A stretch of 47,767 bases of DNA, taken from positions 1-47,767 of the forward strand of contig JAJQIG010000036.1 in the NCBI GenBank assembly GCA_021199335.1, in the 5' to 3' direction. The DNA comes from Oscillospiraceae bacterium. GTDB lineage: Bacteria > Bacillota > Clostridia > Oscillospirales > Ruminococcaceae. The position numbers and the translations under genes were made by a program. This document shows, piece after piece, positions 16,308-23,732 of the stretch. Every line of letters starts with the position of its first letter. The first letter of the stretch is position 1. A model generated the notes under the pieces. It was given only the letters and a program-made list of their open reading frames with translations. It did no database searches and had not been told where the DNA came from.

Positions 16308-17219
16308 ATGAACAAAACCGACTCGGCAGAGAATCGCCGCCACTCATCCCCGCTTGTTCCGTTCAGCTATTATAAATGCCTTATCCCGAAGTATTTTTCA
16401 TCAGTGCCTATGCACTGGCATTCGGAGTTTGAGATAAACTATATCCTTGAGGGCAGGATTAAATTTATATGCGGCGACGAAACGATTATAGCCGAACAGG
16501 GGGATATACTTATCGTTCCTCCCAATATGCTCCACGCTGTATTTCCATATGATGAATTTGAACAAAGATATGATACATTGGTTTTTTCCGCCGAAATACT
16601 CGGAGCAAACGAGAATGACCGCTGTTCGATTGAATGCGTGCGTCCGATTGTAGTCGGGGAATATAGCGTGGCTGTAAGAATTTCACATACCCATCAGTAT
16701 TATAATGAATTAAAAACTACGATTGAAAACGTTTTTTCATGCGCTCGGGGCGATTCGGCAAGGCTTGATATGCTGCTCAAGAGTGAGCTGCTTAGGTTCT
16801 TTTGGCTATTGATAGATAACGGTGATATTTACCCCTCTCGGAACAGAGAAAATCAAAGCGAGGTTATAAGACCTGTGTTGGAGTATATTAACGAAAATTT
16901 CAGTGAAGATATAACTATAGAGCAGCTTGCCGCTATTGTTCATTTAAGCCCGAGTTATTTTATGAGCAGATTTCGCAAGGCGGCAGGGGTGTCGGCTATG
17001 GAATATGTTAATCATACCCGTATTAAAGCCGCCTGCCTCGCTTTACAAAATGATACGCTCACCTCGTGCGAAATTGCGTATGAATGCGGATTTAAAAATC
17101 TGTCAAATTTCAATCGGCATTTTTTGAGGATTGTAGGATGTACGCCCCGAGAGTATAGAAAGACTTTAAAAAATATGTCCGATAAATCGGAGCTGCTTGT
17201 GGGAATAATGCACGACTGA
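16308..17219 (+). CDS. AraC-family transcriptional regulator with cupin sensor domain
   Basis: DNA-binding regulator of 303 residues. The N-terminal half is a cupin-type ligand domain: MHWHSEFEINYILEG and EQGDILIVPPNMLHAV are the usual signatures of the AraC ligand-binding beta-barrel. The C-terminal 100 residues form two helix-turn-helix motifs, ITIEQLAAIVHLSPSYFMSR with FRKAAGVS, then SCEIAYECGFKNLSNFNRHF with FLRIVGCTPREYRK. RBS GGAG is seven bases before the ATG. Being divergent from the GH13 glucosidase, it probably senses a sugar and controls that gene. Confidence 0.93.
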   Translation: MNKTDSAENRRHSSPLVPFSYYKCLIPKYFSSVPMHWHSEFEINYILEGRIKFICGDETIIAEQGDILIVPPNMLHAVFPYDEFEQRYDTLVFSAEILGANENDRCSIECVRPIVVGEYSVAVRISHTHQYYNELKTTIENVFSCARGDSARLDMLLKSELLRFFWLLIDNGDIYPSRNRENQSEVIRPVLEYINENFSEDITIEQLAAIVHLSPSYFMSRFRKAAGVSAMEYVNHTRIKAACLALQNDTLTSCEIAYECGFKNLSNFNRHFLRIVGCTPREYRKTLKNMSDKSELLVGIMHD

Positions 17220-17259
17220 TTGTTAATAAACCCTGTAAATTCCATATTTCTGTCGCCTA

Positions 17260-17288
17260 TTGACGATGAAACAAAAAAATGGTATAAT
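17260..17288 (+). promoter_or_regulatory. promoter of the dTMP kinase gene
   Basis: TTGACG (17260-17265) and TATAAT (17283-17288) with a 17-base spacer, 66 bases before the start codon at 17355. Confidence 0.75.
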
Positions 17289-17354
17289 AAAGTGTGTGTC
17301 AGTGTAACATAAAAAGAGCGGGGAAACGACTGCCCCAAAAGGAAGTTTTAACCT

Positions 17355-18014
17355 ATGAACAGTAAACTTATCGTTATAGACGGACTTGATGGAAGTGGAA
17401 AAACCACCCAGTTTGATATTATCCGTCGGGAGCTTGGGGAAAAATATAATGTAACCCCCATAAGCTTTCCCGATTATGATAAGCCTTCGTCAACCCTTGT
17501 GAAAATGTATCTTAACGGGGAAATTGCCGATAATGCGGCGGATGTCAACGCATATGCCGCATCAAGCTTTTATGCCGCAGACAGATATGTCAGCTATAAA
17601 AAATATTGGGAGAAGGGCTATCGGGACGGCGTAATCCTTGCAAGCAGATATGTTTCCTCAAATGCCATTCACCAAATGTCAAAGCTCCCTCGGGATGAGT
17701 GGGAGGACTATCTTAATTGGCTTGAGGATTATGAGTATAACAGGCTTGGTCTGCCAAGACCCGATTGCGTTGTTTTCCTCGATATGCCCGTTGAAATTTC
17801 CCAAAGGCTTATGACGGAGAGATACAACGGCGATGAAAGCAGGAAGGATATTCACGAATCGAATGTCGGATACCTTAAAGCCTGCCGAAAATCTGCGCTT
17901 TACGCTGCGGAGAAATGTGGCTGGAGCGTTGTGGAATGCAGCCGTGGCGGAAAACCGCTTTCGATTGAGGAGATAACCGAAAATCTCAGAAAAATTATAT
18001 ATGAAAAGCTGTAA
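17355..18014 (+). CDS. tmk: thymidylate kinase family protein (dTMP kinase)
   Basis: Phosphorylates dTMP to dTDP with ATP in DNA precursor synthesis. The 219-residue protein has the P-loop IDGLDGSGKTTQ (8-19), the family motif FYAADRYVS (DRY-type) near residue 75, and a lid region after VFLDMPVEISQRLM. The sequence FPDYDKPSST replaces the more usual FPREPGGT seen in bacterial Tmk, so it belongs to a divergent branch common in clostridia. RBS AAGGAAG supports the start. No second tmk is visible, so I treat it as the functional enzyme, with some doubt about exact nucleotide preference. Confidence 0.85.
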   Translation: MNSKLIVIDGLDGSGKTTQFDIIRRELGEKYNVTPISFPDYDKPSSTLVKMYLNGEIADNAADVNAYAASSFYAADRYVSYKKYWEKGYRDGVILASRYVSSNAIHQMSKLPRDEWEDYLNWLEDYEYNRLGLPRPDCVVFLDMPVEISQRLMTERYNGDESRKDIHESNVGYLKACRKSALYAAEKCGWSVVECSRGGKPLSIEEITENLRKIIYEKL

Positions 18015-18048
18015 AAATACTGCTTTACGATTTTGGGAGTATCAGTAA

Positions 18049-18930
18049 ATGTTGGATTTCAGAAAAATTGAATTAAGTGATAAGGAATGGATAAACAGCC
18101 TGCTGAAAAAGTCCGATTTTATGGGCTGCGAATATTCCTTTGCAAATAATTTTGCGTGGCATAGGCTTTATGAAACCAAAATTTGCCGATATAAGGACTT
18201 CTACATCTCCTGCTCGGATAAATACGGCTTGAGGTTTACCTATCCCGCAGGGGAGGGCGACAGGAAGGAGCTTTTCATAACTCTCAGAAAATATGCCGAG
18301 GAAAGGAACAGCCCGCTGTTGATTTCATCCGTTCTGCCCGAAAATATCGCCCTTTTTGAGGAGTATTTTCCCGGGGAATTTACGGTTTCAAACGATAAGG
18401 CGGATTTCGATTATATTTATCTTGCGGAAAATCTGCGTTCTCTTAAAGGGAAAAAATATCACGGAAAACGCAACCACCTTAACCGTTTTTATGAGAATAA
18501 CTGGATGTATAAGAGCCTTACCGATGCGGATTTTGACGACTGCATAGCATTCGCCGCAAAAAGCTATAACGATAATAACTCCTATGACAGCGAATCCTCC
18601 GTTGCGGAGCAGTTCGCCATAAATACATTTTTCAACTACTATAACGAGTTGAACCTTATGGGCGGAGTGCTGCGGGTGGATGGCAAAATCGCAGGGTTTA
18701 CGATAGGCAGCCGCATAAATTCCGATACTATGGATACCCATATCGAAAAAGCGGAAAGCGGCATAAACGGCGCATATACCGCAATTATGAACGAATTTGC
18801 CAAGGATGCTTCCGTCGGTTTCACCTATATAAACCGAGAGGAGGATATGGGGATAGAGGGCCTGCGGAAATCCAAGAGATCCTATTGCCCCGAATTTCAG
18901 ATTGTAAAAAATGTTGTCGCATTTAAATAA
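18049..18930 (+). CDS. DUF2156 protein, GNAT-like (phosphatidylglycerol lysyltransferase C-terminal type)
   Basis: A 293-residue protein resembling DUF2156, which is built of two GNAT-like folds and is related to the catalytic domain of MprF. Diagnostic segments are CEYSFANNFAWH near the N-terminus, KGKKYHGKRNHLNRF in the middle, and YINREEDMGIEGLRKSKRSY near the C-terminus. No membrane helices are present, so it is a soluble form. The acceptor substrate is unknown. It follows tmk by 34 bases with RBS GGGAG and is probably co-transcribed. Confidence 0.87.
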   Translation: MLDFRKIELSDKEWINSLLKKSDFMGCEYSFANNFAWHRLYETKICRYKDFYISCSDKYGLRFTYPAGEGDRKELFITLRKYAEERNSPLLISSVLPENIALFEEYFPGEFTVSNDKADFDYIYLAENLRSLKGKKYHGKRNHLNRFYENNWMYKSLTDADFDDCIAFAAKSYNDNNSYDSESSVAEQFAINTFFNYYNELNLMGGVLRVDGKIAGFTIGSRINSDTMDTHIEKAESGINGAYTAIMNEFAKDASVGFTYINREEDMGIEGLRKSKRSYCPEFQIVKNVVAFK

Positions 18931-18949
18931 AAACGAAAGGACTTGAAGT

Positions 18950-19492
18950 ATGATTTACGCTTTTCTTGCAGATGGATTTGAGGAAATCGAGGCGGTTACG
19001 GTTATTGATATTCTCCGCCGTGCGGGCAGGGAGGTTGTTTCTGTCGGAATCGGCGGAAAAAACGTGAGGGGCGCTCATGGAATTACCGTAAATGCGGATA
19101 TTGACGATTCCGCCGCCGTCCTTGATGAAAAGCTTGAAATGGTGTTTCTCCCCGGAGGAATGCCCGGAACGATTAATCTTGAAAAATCCGAGTTTGTTCA
19201 GAAGGCTCTCGATTATTGTGCGGCGAACGACCGATATATTGCCGCAATATGCGCCGCTCCGTCCGTTTTGGGGCATAAGGGCATCCTTGAAGGGAAAAAG
19301 GCATCCTGTTACCCGGGCTTTGAAAAGGAGCTGAGGGGCGCAAACGTTTCTTTTGACGCGGTTTCGGTTGATGGAAAAATTATAACGTCAAGAGGGCCTG
19401 CAACGGCGGTAGCAATGGGACTTGAGCTTGCGGAGATTTTTACATCAAGGGAGGATGCTTCCAAACTCGGTGAGGGTATGATATGTATGTAA
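18950..19492 (+). CDS. DJ-1/PfpI family protein (YajL-like)
   Basis: The 180-residue protein is of DJ-1/ThiJ type. It keeps the nucleophile-elbow cysteine Cys101 in AAICAAPSVLG and the supporting glutamate in DGFEEIEAVT near residue 11. VFLPGGMPG and SRGPATAVAMGLELAE are also family marks. Members have been linked to repair of glycated molecules and chaperone-like roles, and the exact activity here is not decided by sequence. Its 3' end overlaps the next gene by ten bases, so the two are coupled. Confidence 0.9.
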   Translation: MIYAFLADGFEEIEAVTVIDILRRAGREVVSVGIGGKNVRGAHGITVNADIDDSAAVLDEKLEMVFLPGGMPGTINLEKSEFVQKALDYCAANDRYIAAICAAPSVLGHKGILEGKKASCYPGFEKELRGANVSFDAVSVDGKIITSRGPATAVAMGLELAEIFTSREDASKLGEGMICM

Positions 19493-20100
19493 GCCCCCAA
19501 AATGATTCTTTTGATTTAAGGGAATATAAGAAGCGGCTGCGCAGCAGATTTAAAAAGATAAGAACGGATATGTCGGCGGAGGAAAAATTATCCCTCGATA
19601 GGAAAATCAGCGAAAGATTTCTTTCATCCGCAGTGTATAGGGAATCACCGATTCTTCTTTCCTATGTTTCAACGGAAATCGAAGTCGATACAAGGGAGAT
19701 TATATCCGCCGCAATAAGCGGAGGAAAAATTGTCGCCGCTCCAAAATGCGTGGACGGCACAAGGGATATGGTGTTCTATATCATAAAATCATTGGGCGAC
19801 CTTGAGTCGGGTGCGTTCGGGGTTCTTGAACCGAATCCCGATAAATGTGACCCGCTTCGCCGCTTTGATAAAGCGGTGTGCATTGTTCCAGCCCTTGCCT
19901 ATGATATGGACGGTTACCGCCTCGGCTACGGAAAGGGATATTACGACCGTTATCTTTCGGCGCATAAGGGTCTGTACAGCGTTGGAATAGAGTATTGCAG
20001 CTGTACGGTTCAAAGGCTTGAAAGAGGAAAATTTGATGCCGCCGCAGATATGCTTATAACGGAAAAATACATTAAAACCTGCTTTTCGGCAAAAAAGTAA
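19483..20100 (+). CDS. 5-formyltetrahydrofolate cyclo-ligase
   Basis: ATP-dependent enzyme that converts 5-formyl-THF to 5,10-methenyl-THF, returning the storage form of folate to the one-carbon pool. The 205-residue protein has the N-terminal basic helix KKRLRSRFKKIR, the central SYVSTEIEVDTREII, and the family signature VPALAYDMDGYRLGYGKGYYDRYL, given here as landmarks PALAYD and YGKGYYDR. The start overlaps the DJ-1 gene end. Members are often named MTHFS, YgfA or YqgN. Confidence 0.93.
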   Translation: MYVSPQNDSFDLREYKKRLRSRFKKIRTDMSAEEKLSLDRKISERFLSSAVYRESPILLSYVSTEIEVDTREIISAAISGGKIVAAPKCVDGTRDMVFYIIKSLGDLESGAFGVLEPNPDKCDPLRRFDKAVCIVPALAYDMDGYRLGYGKGYYDRYLSAHKGLYSVGIEYCSCTVQRLERGKFDAAADMLITEKYIKTCFSAKK

Positions 20101-20113
20101 AGGGGAGAAGAAA

Positions 20114-21505
20114 GTGGATAATAACGAACAGAAAAACAATTCCCTCGATGAAATTCTCGAGAGTATAGATAAGGCGCAGTCGGACGGAGAATCCCCCGAA
20201 AGCGCCGTTTCGGATACCGCCGAGGTCGGTGCGGAGGAGCAGGCTTCTGCCGATAACCCCTCCGCAGTGCAAGAGCGGAACGAGTATGAACAGAATGGGC
20301 ATGAACAGTATGGGCATGAACAGTATGGGCATGGACAGGGGCTTTCCGCAGATGAAGAGTCGGACAATCTCGATGCGCCGAACGATGAATCGAACGAGAA
20401 GGATGAGGAAAAACCTCGTGAGAAGCCGAAAAGGAAACGCCGCAGACGCAAGAAAAATCACGGACGTTTGATATTCGGCTTGGTTTTGACTGCAATAATT
20501 ATCGCTGCGGCTATTCTCCTTGCGGCTTATGCGCTTAAATTCGCAAAGGAGTTTCTCGGAATAGGTAAATCCGATTTGGAAATTGTTGTGGAAATTCCTA
20601 TGGATTCAAGCACGGCTGATATTGCCGATATTTTGCTCGGGGAAGAAATTATAGATAATACATACCTCTTTAGGTTTTATTCAAGGGTGAAGGGCTCGGA
20701 CGGAACCTTTGTTGCGGGCCCGCATACTCTTTCCCCCAATATGTCCTATGAGGAAATGGTTGAGGAGCTTCAAACGGGCGCAGTTGACGAGCGTGAATCC
20801 GTCAATATTGTGTTCCCCGAGGGAATAACTCTTTATGACGCCGCCCTGAAGCTGGAGGAAAAAGGCGTTTGCGGCGCAAGCGACTTTATTCGCGCGTTTA
20901 ATACAGCCGATTACGGCTTTGATTTTGAAGAGCTTGTTAAAGTAAGCTCGCTTAAATTCTATAAAATGGAGGGTTACCTTTTCCCCGATACATATACATT
21001 CTATGTTGATGAGGACGCCAGAATCGTCGCAAAGAAATTCTGCCGCAACTTTGAAGCGAAAATTACACCTGACCTCTATGGACGTATGAACGACCTTGAA
21101 ATGGATCTTGAGGAGGTGCTTACACTCGCATCAATGGTTCAGGCGGAGGCAAGCACAACCTACGATATGAAAAGAGTAGCGTCGGTTTTTCTTAACAGGC
21201 TCAATAACCCCGATGAATATCCCCTCCTTCAGTCCGACCCAACAAGAAAGTATGTTGAAGAAATTATTAAGCCAAATATAGAATACCCCTCGGAGGCAAT
21301 GTTTGCGGCGTATAATACCTATGAGGGCGCAGGACTTCCTCCCGGACCTATATGTAATCCGGGACTCGATGCGATAAATGCGGTTTTGTACCCTGCCGAT
21401 ACGGATTACTATTACTTCTGCGCAAATGTTGATACGGGCGAGGTTTATTACGCCAAAACCCTTGCCGAGCATGAGGAAAATCTTGTTCTTGCAGGAATTT
21501 CTTAA
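20114..21505 (+). CDS. mltG: MltG, endolytic murein transglycosylase
   Basis: Membrane-bound lytic transglycosylase thought to cleave nascent glycan strands and set their length. In 463 residues, an acidic cytoplasmic region (1-100) with a GHEQY repeat is followed by a basic patch (about 102-114, KPKRKRRRRKK), one membrane helix (about 118-141) and the outer YceG domain. LASMVQAEAS (338-347) carries Glu345 at the expected catalytic place, and VFLNRLNNP and LQSDPT follow as in the family. The start is GTG with GGGGAG six bases upstream. The neighbouring U32 gene matches the Bacillus yrrL-yrrNO order. Confidence 0.93.
   Translation: MDNNEQKNNSLDEILESIDKAQSDGESPESAVSDTAEVGAEEQASADNPSAVQERNEYEQNGHEQYGHEQYGHGQGLSADEESDNLDAPNDESNEKDEEKPREKPKRKRRRRKKNHGRLIFGLVLTAIIIAAAILLAAYALKFAKEFLGIGKSDLEIVVEIPMDSSTADIADILLGEEIIDNTYLFRFYSRVKGSDGTFVAGPHTLSPNMSYEEMVEELQTGAVDERESVNIVFPEGITLYDAALKLEEKGVCGASDFIRAFNTADYGFDFEELVKVSSLKFYKMEGYLFPDTYTFYVDEDARIVAKKFCRNFEAKITPDLYGRMNDLEMDLEEVLTLASMVQAEASTTYDMKRVASVFLNRLNNPDEYPLLQSDPTRKYVEEIIKPNIEYPSEAMFAAYNTYEGAGLPPGPICNPGLDAINAVLYPADTDYYYFCANVDTGEVYYAKTLAEHEENLVLAGIS
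20288..20338 (+). repeat. 15-bp tandem repeat inside mltG
   Basis: Three units of GAACAGtATGGGCAT run in tandem, starting at 20288, 20303 and 20318, followed by a partial fourth, GGACAG. They encode the run (E)QNGH-EQYGH-EQYGH-GQ in the cytoplasmic N-terminal region. The near-identity of the units at DNA level suggests recent slippage, so copy number may vary between strains. Confidence 0.85.
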
Positions 21506-21524
21506 AGAAAGGGCAAATATTTTT

Positions 21525-22745
21525 ATGGATATAAACAATCTTGAGGTTTTAGCCCCCGCAGGGGATTATGAACGCTTTACCGCCGCCCTCGATTACGGCG
21601 CAGACGCAGTATACCTCGGCGGACAGGCATTCAGCATGAGGGCGGCGCCGCAGAATTTCACCCATGAAACCCTCAAATCTGCCGTTGAGGAGGCTCACGC
21701 AAGGGGAGTAAGGGTTTATCTTACCTGCAATACCCTGCCTAGGAATGATGAAATCCCCCATTTTGAGCAGTTTATGGAGGAGGCATCGGACAGCAAGGTT
21801 GATGCCGTTATCACTGCTGATTTGGGGCTTATGTCGCTTGTCAAGAAATATGATCCGAATATGGAAATTCATATGTCAACCCAAACGGGAATTGTGAATT
21901 ATGCTTCGGCGAATGAGCTTTACAATATGGGCGCAAAGCGTGTTGTTCTTGCGAGGGAGCTTTCTGTTGAAGAGATTGCGGAGATAAGGGCGAAAACCCC
22001 AAAGGACCTTGATATCGAGGTCTTTGTTCACGGCGCAATGTGTATGTCATTTTCGGGAAGATGTCTTCTTTCGGCATACCTTACCAATCGTGATGCCAAC
22101 AGGGGTGAGTGCGCCCAGCCGTGCCGATGGGGTTATTACCTTATGGAAGAAAAACGTGAGGGCGAATATTATCCGATTTATGAGGATGAAAAGGGCTCCT
22201 ATATCCTTAACGCAAAGGATATGTGTATGATAGACCACATTGACGACCTTGCAAAGGCGGGCGTTATGAGCTTTAAGATAGAGGGCAGAGCAAAGTCCTC
22301 CTACTATGTTTCGATTGTAACGAATGCTTACCGAATGGCAATGGATATTTTTAAGTCCGACCCCGATAATTTTAAGCTCCCCGATTGGATAAGGGACGAG
22401 GTATTTAAGGTAAGTCATAGGCAGTATTGCACAGGCTTTTTCTACGGCCACCCAAAGGAGAGCCAGTATTATGAAAACAGCGGATATATCCGTGAATATG
22501 ATGTTGTTGCAATTGTCGATGAGTGTAAGGACGGCAGGATTTACGCCACCCAGCGCAACCGCTTTATGAAAGGCGATGAGGTGGAAATTATTTCGCCCAA
22601 AACCCATTTTGACACAATGCGGGTGAATGAGATTTATAATGAGGATAACGAGCTTATCGAAAATGCGAATAAGGCGATGATGAAGCTTTCATTGCCGTGT
22701 GAGAGGTTTTACCCAAAAGGCTCGATTATACGAATGAAAAAATAA
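21525..22745 (+). CDS. peptidase U32 family protein (TrhP-like, tRNA hydroxylation)
   Basis: The 406-residue protein belongs to the U32 family. Several members, such as TrhP/YrrNO, are now known to act in 5-hydroxyuridine formation at tRNA position 34 rather than as proteases. It opens with LEVLAPAGDYERFTAALDYGADAVYLGG and has the signature FVHGAMCMSFSGRCLLS, then NRGECAQPCRW, given here by landmarks. The four cysteines of these segments are conserved and may hold an iron-sulfur centre. EGRAKSSYYV follows. The start at 21525 is the ATG directly before the conserved N-terminus; the longer frame runs back into mltG. Family secure, exact role inferred from the mltG neighbourhood. Confidence 0.88.
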   Translation: MDINNLEVLAPAGDYERFTAALDYGADAVYLGGQAFSMRAAPQNFTHETLKSAVEEAHARGVRVYLTCNTLPRNDEIPHFEQFMEEASDSKVDAVITADLGLMSLVKKYDPNMEIHMSTQTGIVNYASANELYNMGAKRVVLARELSVEEIAEIRAKTPKDLDIEVFVHGAMCMSFSGRCLLSAYLTNRDANRGECAQPCRWGYYLMEEKREGEYYPIYEDEKGSYILNAKDMCMIDHIDDLAKAGVMSFKIEGRAKSSYYVSIVTNAYRMAMDIFKSDPDNFKLPDWIRDEVFKVSHRQYCTGFFYGHPKESQYYENSGYIREYDVVAIVDECKDGRIYATQRNRFMKGDEVEIISPKTHFDTMRVNEIYNEDNELIENANKAMMKLSLPCERFYPKGSIIRMKK

Positions 22746-22826
22746 CCCCTGCGTGTGAAGCTTTGTCCCGCCGTAAGACATAAAAGTCCTTCCGCTGTAA
22801 TAAACTTATTTCGGAGGGGATTTTTT

Positions 22827-23126
22827 ATGGATATTGATACAATGGATACTGCCGAGCAATCGGAAAAGGAAGAACCCACGGAGCTTACGGAGCTTTTTCC
22901 TTCGGAGAGAAAAACCGTAACTCTTGCCGATACGATTACCCTGCAGGCGATAATCTGCGTGGTGATTTCCATAGGGTACCTTGCGGTGAATATGCTGTTT
23001 CCGCAAATTTCTCAGACTCTTTACAGCGAGTTTAAAGTCAATTATAACCTTGAAACGGAGTCTGCGGAGGATGTTTTCAGGGCTGTAAGCGGATTCATTA
23101 ACTCCACGCCGGTGGACTATGATTGA
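22827..23126 (+). CDS. small single-pass membrane protein, possible SpoIVFA-like partner of the M50 protease
   Basis: No family is recognised with certainty. The 99-residue protein has an acidic cytoplasmic N-terminus (TAEQSEKEEPTELTELF), one membrane helix at about 33-56 (LQAIICVVISIGYLAVNMLF), and a 40-residue outer tail. Its shape resembles the N-terminal part of SpoIVFA/M23-type proteins, without the peptidase-like domain. The start at 22827 has a strong RBS, CGGAGGGG. It overlaps the M50 protease gene by eight bases, as spoIVFA and spoIVFB are adjacent in Bacillus, so a regulator-protease pair is plausible. It could also be an unrelated membrane protein. Confidence 0.7.
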   Translation: MDIDTMDTAEQSEKEEPTELTELFPSERKTVTLADTITLQAIICVVISIGYLAVNMLFPQISQTLYSEFKVNYNLETESAEDVFRAVSGFINSTPVDYD

Positions 23127-23712
23127 AATTAGCCTCGGAAGGATGAAGCTCTGCTTTCGGTTCAGCTTTTTTGCCGCAGTTTCTCTGCTTATTCTTTGCA
23201 GCGGGAGCCGTTATGCGGTGTATAGCTTTTATGCGTGTCTGCTTCATGAGAGTGGGCATCTTGCGGTAATGCTCCTTTTCGGACAGCCTGTAAAAAGGCT
23301 GGTTTTTTACGGAGCGGGAATAAAGATTATCAGGTTTCGAAATGATTTCCTTAACAGCTTTGGTAGGGAAATGCTTATTGTCGGTTCGGGCTGCGCGGTG
23401 AATCTGATTATTTATGCGCTTACGGCAATTTTTCCGTGTTCGGAGGAAATTGCATATTTTGGCTTCGCAAACCTTGCTGTCGGAATGTTTAACGCCCTGC
23501 CCATGAGCTTTCTTGACGGCGGAAAAATCCTTGTTTTGCTGTTTTTTAAGCTCTTTGAGTATGATACCGCCATAAGGCTTGAAAAAATGCTTAAATGGGC
23601 AAATGCCGTAACCGTTCCTGCGGCGGCGGTTATTCTTTTTATTGTCGGTTTAAGAAATTTTACTGTTTATGTTACACTGATTTTTCTTCTGTTTACTTCT
23701 TTTATGATGTAG
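23119..23712 (+). CDS. M50-family site-2 membrane metalloprotease, SpoIVFB-like
   Basis: Intramembrane zinc protease of 197 residues with about five or six membrane helices. The zinc site is HESGH (His43, Glu44, His47), and the third ligand is in SFLDGGKILVL, matching LDGG of SpoIVFB. In Bacillus, SpoIVFB cleaves pro-sigma-K during sporulation; this protein is shorter and lacks a CBS domain. Its position after a small membrane protein recalls the spoIVFAB pair, but the target here is unknown. Genes for sigma-K or other sporulation factors are not in the window. Confidence 0.85.
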   Translation: MIEISLGRMKLCFRFSFFAAVSLLILCSGSRYAVYSFYACLLHESGHLAVMLLFGQPVKRLVFYGAGIKIIRFRNDFLNSFGREMLIVGSGCAVNLIIYALTAIFPCSEEIAYFGFANLAVGMFNALPMSFLDGGKILVLLFFKLFEYDTAIRLEKMLKWANAVTVPAAAVILFIVGLRNFTVYVTLIFLLFTSFMM

Positions 23713-23732
23713 GACAGATTCGGAGGAAGTTT

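Noticed and set aside
20288-20338. CRISPR array
   Set aside because: The units are 15 bases, directly adjacent, in frame inside mltG, and have no spacers; no other periodic array exists in the window.
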